From Rusavskia elegans (taxonomy: Eukaryota > Ascomycota > Lecanoromycetes > Teloschistales > Teloschistaceae), in assembly GCA_011316305.1 (NCBI GenBank), contig SAUG01000085.1:310001-374000 (forward strand): a stretch of DNA of 64,000 bases, in the 5' to 3' direction. The notes under the pieces were generated by a model that worked only from the letters and a program-made list of their open reading frames with translations, did not search any database and was not told where the DNA came from. Made by a program: the position numbers and the translations under genes. Within the stretch, counting starts at the first letter, position 1; each line of letters starts with the position of its first letter. Shown in pieces: positions 35,290 to 46,570 of the stretch.

Positions 35290-38200
35290 ATGGCTGCGAT
35301 GCCACAAGTCCTCGCTGCCTCCGTACCGACGAAAGAAGCCGGAGCAAGCAGCAATCCTCCGGTCGACTTCTCTCACTTCCAGCTGCTCCACGATGTATTT
35401 ACCATCCGTTCGGCGGATCCAATCCAAGTCCCTCTGTTGGCTTTTCCTAGATCCCGAGCTGATGACTTCGAATACTTTACGGGCAAGGATCTGGACAGAT
35501 TTACATCCAACGCAGCTGGATTCTACGCGCGTGCGAAGATATCCACGGTATGTCCAACGACTCTAGCCTAATGGCTTGGTGTTCTGGCGTTTGCAGTCGC
35601 CATGGGAGGATTCAGCTCACAAAGAATTGTTTGCTCCTCTCCTACAGACACCTGCTCGAACTGTAGCTCTTCTAGGCCCCACGAACCTCGACTGGGTCGT
35701 TTCCCTTTTCGGACTCTCAAAAGCTGGATTCACCATCATGACATTGTCTCCCCGGTTGTCATACCAGGCTATCGTCAACCTAATGCAAGAGACGGAATGT
35801 CGCTGTCTGGTCTACTACGCCTCACCGCAATTGCGCCCCGTGATGGACCAGGTACAACTGGCGATGGGTGTGACCACACTTCCAATGATGTCCAGGCTTG
35901 ACTACGATGTCTCAAATGAGAACTCGCGCCCGTTCGTTAGGGAGTTCGATGTGTCGGAGGAAAAGGAACGTTACGCTGCCATCATGCACTCTTCGGGATC
36001 GACAGGCTTGCCCAAACCAATATACTGCAAGCATACCCGCTTTACCCAGCCATATGAGACTGGGCCGGGCGATCGAGATCTGTTCACGCTACCCCTGTTA
36101 GTCAAGTCTGCACTATCCTCTGTACGAAACTTGTGCGAAACATCTCTAATCTCGGTCGTGGACGTTAGATACCACGCATTCGCATTCCAGGTCTCTTTCG
36201 GCCACATGTACCAGCGCAAGACGGTATTCTTCTTAAACGAGAATCTACCAATGACGTGTGAAACAATCGCGCTCGCCATACAACAAGCCAAACCCTCCAC
36301 CTTGGGTGCTGTCCCGTACATATTGAAGATTCTGGGCGAGCGACAGTCTGGAGTTGATGCTTTGCGGAGTTGCGATCAAGTTATATTCACAGGGAGTCAA
36401 TGTCCTGACGAACTGGGCGACTTCTTGGTAGAACAAGGTGTCAACCTCGCAACTTTCATGGGATCGTAAGATACCTCCGTTCCTGTGCAGTAAAAGGCTT
36501 ACCATCCAAGGCACCGGCTGATGATGAGCGATGCACAGGTCAGAATGCGGTTACATTGGTTCGTCGCTCGGTCGACACATGGATGACAAGGCGTGGAACT
36601 ACATCCGAGTTCCGCCGCCATTAATGAAACATATATGGCCGAAGCCTATTGCCACAGATGCATTCGAGTTTGTCTTTCTAAGAGAGCATCCGTCCCGGAC
36701 AGTAGCTAACTCAGATGACCCCCCGGACTCATTCCATTCGAAGGATCTTTTCGAGCCACACAAAAGCCTCCCCGCAGCCTGGAAATACCTTGGTCGTCTA
36801 GATGATCGCATCACCTTGATAAACGGTGAAAAGGTCCTCCCACTACCAATTGAAGGCCGCATCCGGAAATCAGCTCTTGTGAAGGAGGCTGTCGTTTTTG
36901 GGGTTGGAAAATCTATACCAGGGCTGTTGCTCTTCCGCGCCGAAGCCGCTAGAGGCCTACCGGACGAAACCTTCGTCTCAAGCGTGTGGCCAGAGATCGA
37001 GACCGCAAATGCAGCTGCGGAAGGATTTTCCCAAATCAGTAGGAACATGGTGGTACCTATGCCCTATGGTATTGAGATTCCTACCACCGACAAAGGTTCC
37101 ATCATCCGTGCTCGGCTTTACGACTCATACCAGAGGGAAATTTCTCACGCTTACGCTTCGCTTGAGGGCTATTCTGGTGGCACGATGAAGCTGAGCTTGC
37201 ACGACATGACGGAATACCTGATACAGCTTGCTCGAAAGGTCGTTGGGCCACAAGTCACAAATTCTTCCGATGATCTCTTCACTCTGGGTATGAATAGCCT
37301 ACAGGCTATCCAGATGCGAGGCAACATTGTGCGAGATCTAGACCTCGGCGGTAATATCGTTAAACTCGGTCAAAACGTTGTATTTGAGCAGGGAAATCTG
37401 GAAAACCTCGCAAGATATCTCGATAACCTACGCCTCAACGTTGACATGGTCGCAGAAAAGCCGGTCAAGGCCATGGAGAGGCTAATCTCGAAATTCTCGG
37501 TCATCCCAGAACGTCGTTCAGGCAGGGCTGAGCCTCCGGAGAAACATTTAGTTGTGAGTTGCCAGTGGCACAGCGCTGCACAATCGCTAATCAAAAATTC
37601 AGGCTCTGACCGGCGCCACTGGAGGGCTGGGTGCTCATATTTTGGCCCAATTACTCGAAAGACCCAACGTAAGCAAAGTTTACTGTCTGATAAGGGGCCC
37701 TGATGGTTCTGAACGGCTCCAACGAACCTTCGAGCGTCTTCAACTCACCAATCACTCCAAAGAAAAGATTTCTATCTTGACAAGTGAACTCAGCGCGCCC
37801 AAGCTTGGCCTCGATGATGCATCTTATACAAGTCTTCTTCCTCAAATAACTCACGTCATTCATTGCGCATGGCCGGTAAATTTCCAGCTTGCCTTGACGG
37901 CTTTCGAGCCCTCGATTCAAGGCCTACAAAACCTCCTCCAGTTGTCTTTGGATGTTGCATTCGCAACGCCAGCCCGTTTTCTCTTCTGCTCTTCTATCGC
38001 GGCAGCGTCAGGAAGCCCACCGGGCGCTTTAATACCTGAAGCACCTATTCATGACCTTGCACAAGCCTCGGACACAGGATACGGGCAGTCCAAGCTTGTG
38101 AGTGAGCGCATCGTGCAAGCGGCCGTGTTGGATGCTGGCGCCAACGCGGTTGTCCTGAGGATAGGGCAGGTTGTGGGAGGTATGAAGTCTGGATGGTGGA

Positions 38201-38820
38201 ACGATAAAGAGATGGTACCGATGATCATCAGGAGTGCCTTGACAATGGGGGTGTTACCAGAAGTCATGGAGACCTGTGAGTGGCTGCCAGTGGATACAGC
38301 TGCTCGTGGCATCATCCAAATTGCCGGTCTTGAACCGGATGTTGAACTTTCAACGGACTGGACAGCAGAACATAACGATAGGCTGGAAATACCGACCAAC
38401 CAGCCGCTCCTTGCGCCAGCCCACCCTAGATTAGTCTACAACCTCATTTCGCCGCACGCCTTCTCCTGGACGAAGGATCTACTGCCTGCGCTCTCCAAAG
38501 CCGGTATTTCATTCAGACCAATTTCGCTGGCAACATGGATATACCAGCTCCGCAACCTGTCATTGACAGAGACAGGCGACGCGACCAACTCAGCAGCCGC
38601 TGCAGACCCATATCGAAACCCTGCGATCAAGCTCGTTGATTTCATTGAAAAGAGTTTTCAGACAGAGGATCCTGCTCGAGAATCTGAAATCAAGTTCGAA
38701 TCGAAGGAGACACAGGGAGTTGCGCCTGCGTTGCGGCATGCTCCCATGGTGATCGAAAGTGGACTGTTGGCAAAGATGGTAAAGGCTTGGTTGCAGAGGT
38801 GGACGACAGTGGAGTATTGA
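35290..38820 (+). CDS. NRPS-like adenylate-forming reductase (A-T-R)
   Basis: Four exons (35290-35547, 35597-36465, 36539-37553, 37603-38820) encode 1119 residues. The adenylation domain (about 20-600) has core A3 HSSGSTGLPKPI (from residue 217), the A5-like FMGSSECGYIG created by a splice, and A7/A8 YLGRLDDRITLINGEKVLP. The thiolation domain has DDLFTLGMNSLQAIQ, with the phosphopantetheine serine at about 629. The reductase (from about 715) starts ALTGATGGLGAHIL (NADPH-binding GxxGxxG) and has YGQSK with catalytic Tyr/Lys at about 874 and 878. No condensation or thioesterase domain is present. Such enzymes activate a carboxylic acid and release it reductively as an aldehyde. The substrate is unknown. 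All core motifs are intact. Confidence 0.93.
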
Positions 38821-39315
38821 CGACAAGACGGACGGTCAATGTACACACCTGGCGGCTGATATTGTAATAATGGTCGAGACCGAGCATTTTGGCCTTGTTG
38901 ATGAGGGACGACTGCTTAAATTTGATGTCATTATTGCTTCTCCTCACATACATTGACCACACTCCAGGATGACGGAGCGGTTTCTGAACTGGCTGTAGTT
39001 CTTGCTTGTTAGGATTCAGGGGCTTTCCGAGACGAGCATTCTTCTGGCAGACAACCAAACCGGGCCAAGGCAAGCGAGAGTGATAGAGGGACCGTATGGG
39101 GATAGATTAGCCGGTGTGGTTGAAGATCCGATACTATGCTGTAGTATCTCCAAAAAAAAAAAAAAAAAAAAAAGATCATCAACAATGGTGAACATTCAGT
39201 CACACAGATTAGTATTAGCCCGGCATACCAGCAGGGCTGTGTGTGGGTTTTTCGATGATCATATAAGCCTCGACTTGTCTTAATCCGCCCTTCCGTTACT
39301 TCGCCGTGTCATGCT
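38821..39315. other. Intergenic with 22-base poly-A
   Basis: Contains a run of 22 A at 39152-39173. Otherwise no gene is seen between the reductase and the convergent transporter remnant. Confidence 0.5.
39152..39173 (+). repeat. Poly-A tract (22 A)
   Basis: A single-base run on the plus strand. It could be a slippage tract or an old retroposition tail, but no flanking duplication was found. Confidence 0.85.
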
Positions 39316-41160
39316 CTAAAATAACCCTTTCCTTTCCATCAATGAGATTGGCTCGTTATACTGCACCACCTTCCCCTCGTACAATACCAGGGTCTTGTCG
39401 AATTCAACGACCTTCCTTATTCGGCGCGTCACCACCAGTCATGTGCTATCACTGAATCGTTCCCGTATACTTCATTGGATAAGCGTATCCGCTGTTCTGT
39501 CTATGCTTGATGTGGCTTCGTCCACAATGATGATTTTACATCTCGTGACGAGCGCGTGAGCGAGGCAGAGAAGCTGCCGCAGACTTGAGAGAGGTTGTGC
39601 CCGTCTGTTGTATTGGGAAAGGATAGAGCGCTGAAGGGCGTCATGGCTTGTATTGTGTCAAGTAGATTTGGGCTCAATAGTAATATGCACCTCGGAAAGG
39701 GCACTGCTTAGCTCCGAGTCTGTGTATTCTTCGAAGGGATCCAAGTTTGAATGGATGGTGCCGGAGAAGAGTATAGTGTCTTGAGGTATTTTGGCCAAGC
39801 GGTTACGGACGGAGAACTTTCTATTTTTCCCTGGAGATGTCGGTTCTATCGATTAGTATTCGGCTACCTGTGGCTTCGAGAAAGCAGATTAGCGCTAAAT
39901 GGGGATTCTGCGGCGATATTTGCGGTCCGTTGACGGACTTGGCTGAAAAGGAAACACAGCCCGTTCGCTAGATTCTCATCCGTCGTATTGATGTCTGCCG
40001 TGCATGGATTGAGTGACCTGCTGGTGTGGTGTCGAGCCATATGTCTGAAGCACGAAGGATAGCAATGTCAAGATCTTCGAACAGCACTCGGGAAGCCATG
40101 ATGGAGCCTGCGGGGACAGAGAAGGACTCGACCACGAGGCGGAAACCAATAACGACCGGAAAAAAGCAGGAGTAGACGTCGTGTTTGGCATGGTGGGAAA
40201 GGGGAAACGATCAAAACATAGAGACCACGTCGGACTTACCCCTCTAAAATGGAAGCCATATTTCCAGTACGGTGAGTAGACTTACAGCCGTCATATAAGG
40301 CCGTCCCTTCAACGATGATTATTCTTTATATGTCCTTAACTTGACCGATCCAAATTCCCGATTTCCGATCTCAACGAACCTTCGCGGCTGGCAGACCCTT
40401 CCCATCTCAGTATTCTGTGAAACGCCAATATCAATCTTTGGTGTCTGTCAATATTCTTCCTTTAGCGGTGATTCCTGTTGAGGGTGGTCATGAAAATAAG
40501 CCCGCCAAATGGGCTGCTCGGCGTTGACGTTCCTTGTGTTGTTTCTGGATTCATCCCAAGCGGTCTTTTGACGTCGAGTAGAACCTGGCAAGTACTGCAC
40601 CTGCTCCACATTTCCGTCAACCAACATGATATGTCAGCTCGCCAGGGAGATGTGAAGGTCGCTGTGTTTCATCGCGAGGATCTAAGCCGGAGCTTCGCTG
40701 AATTGACTGCATAGTGTACTGTCAAGAAATTGACGGCCTACATGGACGTCAAGGGCGTTGGAAATATCATCCAAACCCAGCGCTGGAGTGTATTAACCGG
40801 GTAAACCATACGTACCACTTACGCCAACCGCTAAGTTCAACGCCGCTGATTCCCAATATTAGTGAGGTCTGCATCCGGCACCACCGGCAGGGTTTGGGAG
40901 CTCTTTCGTCTTGGTATATACTGCGAGTACTCTTGCGTATTACGCATCCTGGGAGGAGGAGCCGACGAGAATGTTGTTTTTGATCCAGTCGTTCTCGATC
41001 CAGGGTACTTGACCAACGAAAGTGGTGGCCGCAGGGATAATCCAATTCTGGAGTGTGAAACTGCTGTTGCATGTTTTTGAAGCATACCTTGGACATTTGA
41101 TTAGGCTTGAATTATTCTCAATTTCCCTGTCAACTGAAGCTAGCAGAACGCGATCAATTC
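39316..41160 (-). pseudogene. ABC-C (MRP-type) multidrug transporter, heavily deleted pseudogene
   Basis: Minus-strand remnants appear in the correct order. NBD1 pieces are AATTFVGQVPWIEN, KNNILVGSSSQDA, DADLTNIG, SGVELSGWRKW (decayed LSGGQ signature) and LDDISNALDVHVGRQFLD (Walker B/D-loop region, normally LDDxLSAVDAHVG). TMD2 pieces are ASRVLFEDL, WLDTTPAGHSI and ADINTTDENLANGLCFLF. NBD2 pieces are [37 protein letters not shown] (Walker B), EATSSIDRTADTLIQ and a C-terminal VVQYNEPISLMERKGLF before the stop at 39316. Large parts, including TMD1, most of TMD2 and the NBD2 Walker A, are missing. Stops and frame changes separate every piece. The family is the full-length fungal ABC-C exporters, usually about 1400-1500 residues. 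Confidence 0.8.
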
Positions 41161-41482
41161 ATCTCTTCACATGCGCTGACGGTGTAGCTATTTGATCCGA
41201 CCTGCTCGGGCGCCAGTATTTTATTTCACCTTCTCCGTATACCTTAACATCTGGGTTTTAGTGAGGCTTTTGAGAATGGAATAGCATTGAGGTCCTCGGA
41301 GTGAGTTTTTCGTGGTTCAAGCCCTAGCCCTGTGTAATTCTCGATCCAGCATGGGCTATGCTGACGAATCACTCGAGGAGAAGCAAATCCAGGTGGCAAA
41401 ACTAAGACCATTACGGTGACTACTTGCGAAGAGAATATGAACTAGGTAAAGAGCCAAACCGACATAGAGAGATTACCCCCCC
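41161..41482. other. Intergenic between transporter remnant and tRNA
   Basis: Possibly further unrecognisable transporter remains; no open frame. Confidence 0.35.
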
Positions 41483-41492
41483 AAAAAAAAAA
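41483..41492 (-). terminator. RNA polymerase III terminator of tRNA-Ser
   Basis: Ten T on the minus strand, 12 bases after the tRNA discriminator base, fits a pol III termination run. Confidence 0.8.
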
Positions 41493-41503
41493 CACTGATG
41501 TTT

Positions 41504-41547
41504 CGTCGTCGAGAGGATTCGAACCTCTGCTCCCGAAGGAAATTGAT

Positions 41548-41578
<31 letters not shown>

Positions 41579-41584
41579 AACGAC
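41504..41584 (-). tRNA. tRNA-Ser (anticodon AGA)
   Basis: Read on the minus strand, an 81-nt tRNA starts GTCGTTG and its acceptor stem pairs with CGACGAC before a G discriminator. The D-arm is TGGCCGAGCGGTTAAGGC (A box). The anticodon stem ATTGA/TCAAT holds the loop CTAGAAA with anticodon AGA. A long variable arm (TTCCTTCGGGAGC) marks a class II serine tRNA. The T arm carries GGTTCGAATCC (B box). No intron is present. Confidence 0.95.
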
Positions 41585-42120
41585 ATGAATGACTCAAATT
41601 TTTAAATGTTGATTATATTGATTGTACTCAAAGATTCGGATTGATGCTCAGCAACACACACCTTCACGCTGGCTCTGGTATATGTCTATTTTCTACCAAT
41701 ACGACTTACCAAGATGCCCTATGACAAAGCTTTCACATCATACACGGAATGTTCGGAGAAGCGCTTGGTGCAGATATATGGACAAACCTCCCACCCCTTC
41801 AAAGATAAAGAGAATCGCATACTGAAAGTCAATTGCTGGGAATGCGAGACTTCAAGTAATTGTTCTTATCTGGAAAAGCTCAAGGGTCCTCTGAGTCAAG
41901 GAAAAAAGGCCGATAGGCTACAGAAGTAGGAAGCGGAGCTTTGTTCAGGCAATGATAGGAATAACCTAGTATCTTCCCATCCCAAAGAGATGCACTAGAG
42001 CAGAAAAATATTGCTGCAGCCAGCACAGGAAAATAAGTTCGGCGTATCTCAGACACGATAAAATGGTCCGCTCAGTCATTCGCCATCAGTCTCTCACAAG
42101 CGCCAGGAGTTGGGAGACCA
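41585..42120. other. Intergenic; small open frames only
   Basis: A 71-codon frame at 41714-41929 (MPYDKAFTSYTECSEKR..., four Cys) and a short frame at 42063 could be upstream exons of the next gene, but no splice model is convincing. Confidence 0.35.
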
Positions 42121-42936
42121 ATGTGGCCCAGTGGAACCGATGGAACCAAGATTTACCAAATCGGTCAGCTACAAGAGAAAGCCAGCGATGTCACGGAGGC
42201 GCTGAGCAATCGGCTAGACCAGGCACTGGGTCTACTCATGACTGATCCAGTCACATGCGCCGCCTTTGCGGATAACGGAAGGTACTGCAATAACGATCCA
42301 CCCTTGGATCCAAATGAGATCAAGAATGACCTAGCGCTCTCCCTCCAAATCTATCTTACCTCGGAGTCGCTGCACAAAAACGGCTGGTATGCTGTCCCGT
42401 TGGGTATTACAACCAAGGAAGAGTATGACAATCGTCCACATCCTACGTGTCCCCATCCACGTGGTGTCTGCCCAGGCGAAAATGAATATCTCAACATCTA
42501 TTGGAGTCCGGAGTCTGGAAGACAATATAAGTTGGGACAACATAGCCGAGAAATGTCCCTAGCAGCAGTAATCAAGAGAACCCAGGAATGGGCCAATCTA
42601 CCGCTGTTGTTCGACGGATCTTACAACTGTACTATAAACGGACAACGAGACAACCCAGAGTTGGTTCACGTCAACTACGACGGTACCCTGGATATCTCCT
42701 GTATATCTCAACTCCCAGTCCTGAGACAGTGTCGAACACCATGCCCGGAATACGAACCAGATGGCTCTTGTCGTTTCCCGACCGTCGAGAATTGCCATCA
42801 AGTCTCGGCAACCGCGTCAGTTCGCCAAGGCTCAAACGATGATATTCGCCGACAGAGAATAGCGTCTCGCCCCGATAATCGGCCCCAGTCGGAGATCGAT
42901 GCTGATTACCCTATTAACGGCCCGACCTCCTCATGA
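42121..42936 (+). CDS. Hypothetical cysteine-rich protein
   Basis: A 271-codon open frame from an ATG at 42121. The protein has about a dozen cysteines, including DPVTCAAFADNGRYC, PTCPHPRGVCPG, YNCTINGQ, ISCISQLP and CRTPCPEYEPDGSCRFP. That density suggests disulfides and an extracellular or lumenal role. No signal peptide begins this frame, so a 5' exon may be missing from the model. The C-terminus is polar and probably disordered. I recall no characterised family. The body reads as a real, conserved-style protein (LALSLQIYLTSESLHKNGWY), and the frame is free of stops. Confidence 0.6.
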   Translation: MWPSGTDGTKIYQIGQLQEKASDVTEALSNRLDQALGLLMTDPVTCAAFADNGRYCNNDPPLDPNEIKNDLALSLQIYLTSESLHKNGWYAVPLGITTKEEYDNRPHPTCPHPRGVCPGENEYLNIYWSPESGRQYKLGQHSREMSLAAVIKRTQEWANLPLLFDGSYNCTINGQRDNPELVHVNYDGTLDISCISQLPVLRQCRTPCPEYEPDGSCRFPTVENCHQVSATASVRQGSNDDIRRQRIASRPDNRPQSEIDADYPINGPTSS

Positions 42937-43550
42937 CATTCAAAAAGGCGGTATGACTACCCAGATGCGTTGATAGGCTTTGGCGGAGGTGTTTTTGCAT
43001 GGATGGAACTGCTTTGGGAAGTTCGTCTTGTGAGCATTTTCGGCGTTTTATATCAAGAAACTGTTTAGGGCCTCATACTGCTGTGGCCAGTGGGTGTTAT
43101 CTACTTTCCAGTATATCATATCGGGACCCTTTTTTGTTCAGATTTGGACTGCGGTTTCAACGTGGAGCATTGAAGAGAATACATTACCTGACAGGCATAA
43201 TTGATGTTCATTGTTCTGTTGTGCTTTGAACTTACCGTGGAATGGGCACAAGATTCATACCCACACCCTTGCTGATCTCGGTTTCCGTGTTGTAGACGGA
43301 GCCTCCAGTCTTTCTATCGATTCTCCCTGAACAAGCCGAGGTCCTGCCTACTCCCCCCACATTGATTGCTTCAGGCTTCACAAAGACACTCCGAAAGTGA
43401 TCCGAGAAACCTGACAGTTCATCGGTGTCTCCTTTGTGCCTTGAGACAGAGAGCTTGCCAATGCTATCGAGAAAAGGCCTGTAAGCCTGGACATAAGCGC
43501 AGGAGATCAATTTACTTCTTTATATCGGAAACTGTACAAACTTACTCTCC
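42937..43550. other. Intergenic between convergent genes
   Basis: Only short frames, none recognisable. Confidence 0.5.
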
Positions 43551-44156
43551 CTAAACTGTATTGGTACCCCCTATCCCATCTTGGTCAACCTCGACCCTCC
43601 CACTTTCATCCCCCACCCAAACCCATCCCTGCCCCCTCGTACTCATCTGGAACTGCCACCACACTTCATTCATCCCTTCCTCCTTGATCACATCCACAGC
43701 TCGAAATGCACCGTCTTGCCCCGCCTGTCTCATCTTTCGGTATACTTGCATAATATCACTTGTAAGTATATCCCCTAAACCTAGTTCTGTTGCCGGGCGA
43801 GGGTCAGGTAGGTAGTGCGGCCGCGCCCATTGGCCCCATTCGAGGGCTCTGGGACGGGAGCTTAGGAGAATGGCTCGGCGGTCCGGGAGGGGCGAGGGAT
43901 TGGCAAAGAAGAGGCGGACATCAACAAGGCCAAGAGTTGTACGTAACGGGCCGCGGGTGGAGGTGCATTCGATGCGATTGAGCTGGGCGCCGGGGTAGGC
44001 TGCTTGGATGCCACCGACAGCGCGGGCGATGTGGAGGCGGAAGGTTATGGCGTTTGCGATGGGGTCGGCGGCGTTGATTGGGAGTGTAAATGGGCTGGAT
44101 ACTGAGAGGGAGAAGAGGAGGAGGAAGGTCATGATAAGTGACCGATACGGATACAT
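43551..44156 (-). CDS. Small secreted protein of unknown function
   Basis: An intronless 201-residue frame from an ATG at 44156. A second methionine begins the hydrophobic core MTFLLLFSLSVSSPFTLP, so translation may start there or eight residues earlier; either way a signal peptide results. The mature part contains ITFRLHIARAVGGIQAAYPG, RRAILLSSRPRALEWGQW and a C-terminal MNEVWWQFQMSTRGQGWVWVG with four tryptophans, and a single cysteine. It lacks recognisable catalytic residues. It looks like one of the many small secreted ascomycete proteins and is not obviously related to the four-cysteine protein at 3.4 kb. A 5' intron is not indicated. Confidence 0.65.
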   Translation of the reverse strand: MYPYRSLIMTFLLLFSLSVSSPFTLPINAADPIANAITFRLHIARAVGGIQAAYPGAQLNRIECTSTRGPLRTTLGLVDVRLFFANPSPLPDRRAILLSSRPRALEWGQWARPHYLPDPRPATELGLGDILTSDIMQVYRKMRQAGQDGAFRAVDVIKEEGMNEVWWQFQMSTRGQGWVWVGDESGRVEVDQDGIGGTNTV

Positions 44157-45559
44157 GGTTGGTGGTTGGAAATTTCCGCCACGGCGTGGGTTGAAATGGA
44201 GAATTTGGATGGGAGATGCATAGGAATAATATATCCGATGCGGGACAGCGCATGCAGTCTTCGGTGCATCTCATGGGAGAAGCGCAAAAACTCTAGGGCA
44301 AAAGAGTTTGTATGCCTCGTATCCACATGGGAAGTGACGTGATCTAGCACGCTCTATGCGCTTGCGCTGCTAGCTTGGTAAAATAAAGAGCCCTAGGCGG
44401 CTCAAATACCGAGTCGAGAGTGCAAATTTGCTTGAAATGACAGAGAAAAGAGTAGATCACTAAGGAAACAGATGATATCAGTCCGGAGTCAAAATTAGTA
44501 TACAATGGTTTCGCTACAGGATCCAACGTACAAAAGGCCCAGCGACCGATGCAAGATGTCATGGTCTTGAGTGACTAACCTACTATAGCTACCCCAAGTA
44601 CTATCAAGCGGTTGGCACAATGGGATATGTAAACAAAATAAGCCTCGAGCAGAAGGTCTGACAACACGGCTTTGAGTCCGCCAAGTGGTCACAGTGACAG
44701 TGGTATTAGAGATGATGGCGCTGAGATCTGCTCTGTTGTCATAATTACCATACGTTGTTAAAGGCGATTTGGTGGTGTGGTTGAAAGTAGGGCGTTTTGG
44801 AGCCAGAGTGAAAGGTCGAGGTCCATAGCAATACACTCGAGTTGGCTTTAGTACGGCTTGGGGAAGACGAACGAAAGGTCTGATCCCATAAGTCATACAA
44901 TGATGAGAGGGAGAAGTGCGGTAGTGTAGACTGTTCTGTTTTTATAGACATAGCAGGTATCAGCAAGACGAAGCCCACTACAACAGTGGGTTGAAAGGTC
45001 AAATGTCTGGACTGCACGTGGCCAAAGGGTCGGAATGATAACAGCTTTTCCACACAGCTCTGGAGTACTCTACAACAGTTTTATCATCCACAATAAGTAG
45101 CCCGCGTGCAATGTCTCGATACGGCTTGGTCCTTCATGACGTCAGAGCTTCTCGTTGCATGGCGCAGCATCAGCGCGACACGTGGGCCAGGACCCACTGA
45201 GCGTTTCACCAGCTCGGGGCTATGCCTCTTTCGCCATAGTGGGCATCCGTCCAGAAGCTTGGCAGCTCTACTCATCTACCCCTGAATCGGGTGCCCCGCT
45301 GAAGTTTGTTTGGCAGTGATACTTTAGCCACTCGACACCAAACAAATAGCTCGACCACTTATTCATTATACATAAAAAATCATTTGGTGTGTTGCTGTTC
45401 ATGGTCATTGCAGTACAGTGATGAAGACCCTATCGGATTTGGAAGCGCCCCACCAAGATCGGACCCTGTAATCTTACTAAAGATAGACTCGATGTTACAG
45501 GCAGCCACGAAGGAGCTGACAATTTTCTTTTGCTTCCTCAACTTACAGTACATTCAGTC
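44157..45559. other. Intergenic; no firm gene
   Basis: Overlapping minus-strand frames at 44495-45053 (up to 133 codons) have no family resemblance and no hydrophobic or repeat feature. They are treated as chance. Confidence 0.4.
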
Positions 45560-46570
45560 ATGGAGAAGCTCTCCCTCACATCCCTCGCCGCCAGTTCTGT
45601 CCATGATATGCGCCGCTTCCTATGCTGCCGTCCCGACCGTGTCCTCATGTTCCTCTGTCTCTTCGCCATCTTGATCTTCCTCCGCTCTAACGCCTCTCCC
45701 GCAAATCTTCATCTTGTTCTCAAACCCACCAACCCCGAACCCTTAATCCCCGCCCAAGTATGGCAACCCTACACCACCGTTGGACCCCGGAATACAAACA
45801 CCACTCACCAAAATGCCCTCAAAGCGACAAAAATTGCTGCCAACCTAGCAGCGACTTGGTTCCCTGTTGATGGGGACTGGCGCTACCAATTTATCGGCAC
45901 GGAATTCGGCGCACAATTCGTCAAAGAGCATTTTAACGACCAACAGGACGTTGTAGACGTCTACACTTCCCTCCGTGTGCCGGTCATGGCGTCAGACTTC
46001 CTTCGCTATTTACTGCTAGCTGGAGAGGGAGGTGTGTATGCGGATAGCGACGTGGAAATGATCAAACCCTTACAAGATTGGGTGCCTGTGCCTTACCGCA
46101 ACGTAACACGCGCCATGTTCGGCATTGAAAAAGACCACCCTGCGGAAGATGAACCTGATGGTTGGAGTTTTCGCTTTGTACAACACACCCTGATCACCGC
46201 TAAGGCGCACCCAATAATGATAAACATGGTGCGCAACATCACCAACAAAATGCTGGAACTCTCCCACGAGAAATACACAACGATATCACAACTTGAGCTC
46301 CATGATAGAGATGTGGTCAGAATCACGGGACCCAGAGGCTTTAAAGATGTGGTCTTTGAGCATTTGTCAAGAGAGGTGGGGGAGAGTATCGGATGGAGGA
46401 ATGTTACAAAGATTACGGAGCCGAAGTTGTTTGGAGATACGCTGATTGTGCCGATCAACTTCTTCGCAGCAGGACAGCAACATTCGGGGAGTGATGGGGC
46501 AAGTCCGGATAAAAGGGTTCAGCATTATTGGACAGGGACTTGGAGGCACTGGGAGGATTCAATGAAGTGA
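45560..46570 (+). CDS. Glycosyltransferase family 32 (OCH1-like) protein
   Basis: An intronless gene of 336 residues from the ATG at 45560; upstream in-frame sequence offers only a TTG. A short cytosolic N-terminus with CCRPDR precedes one membrane anchor (VLMFLCLFAILIFL), giving a type II Golgi topology. The catalytic domain shows SLRVPVMASDFLRYLLLAGEG (written here in part), then GGVYADSDVEMIKPL, the DXD motif at residues 162-164, as in Och1/GT32 sugar transferases. A later GPRGFKDVVFEHL segment and C-terminal QHYWTGTWRHW are also typical. It probably transfers a hexose to glycoprotein or glycolipid acceptors in the Golgi. Donor and acceptor are not determinable. Confidence 0.9.
   Translation: MEKLSLTSLAASSVHDMRRFLCCRPDRVLMFLCLFAILIFLRSNASPANLHLVLKPTNPEPLIPAQVWQPYTTVGPRNTNTTHQNALKATKIAANLAATWFPVDGDWRYQFIGTEFGAQFVKEHFNDQQDVVDVYTSLRVPVMASDFLRYLLLAGEGGVYADSDVEMIKPLQDWVPVPYRNVTRAMFGIEKDHPAEDEPDGWSFRFVQHTLITAKAHPIMINMVRNITNKMLELSHEKYTTISQLELHDRDVVRITGPRGFKDVVFEHLSREVGESIGWRNVTKITEPKLFGDTLIVPINFFAAGQQHSGSDGASPDKRVQHYWTGTWRHWEDSMK

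Noticed and set aside
44495..45053. Overlapping minus-strand frames of 133 and 102 codons
   Set aside because: No recognisable feature, no start context and no plausible splice between them.
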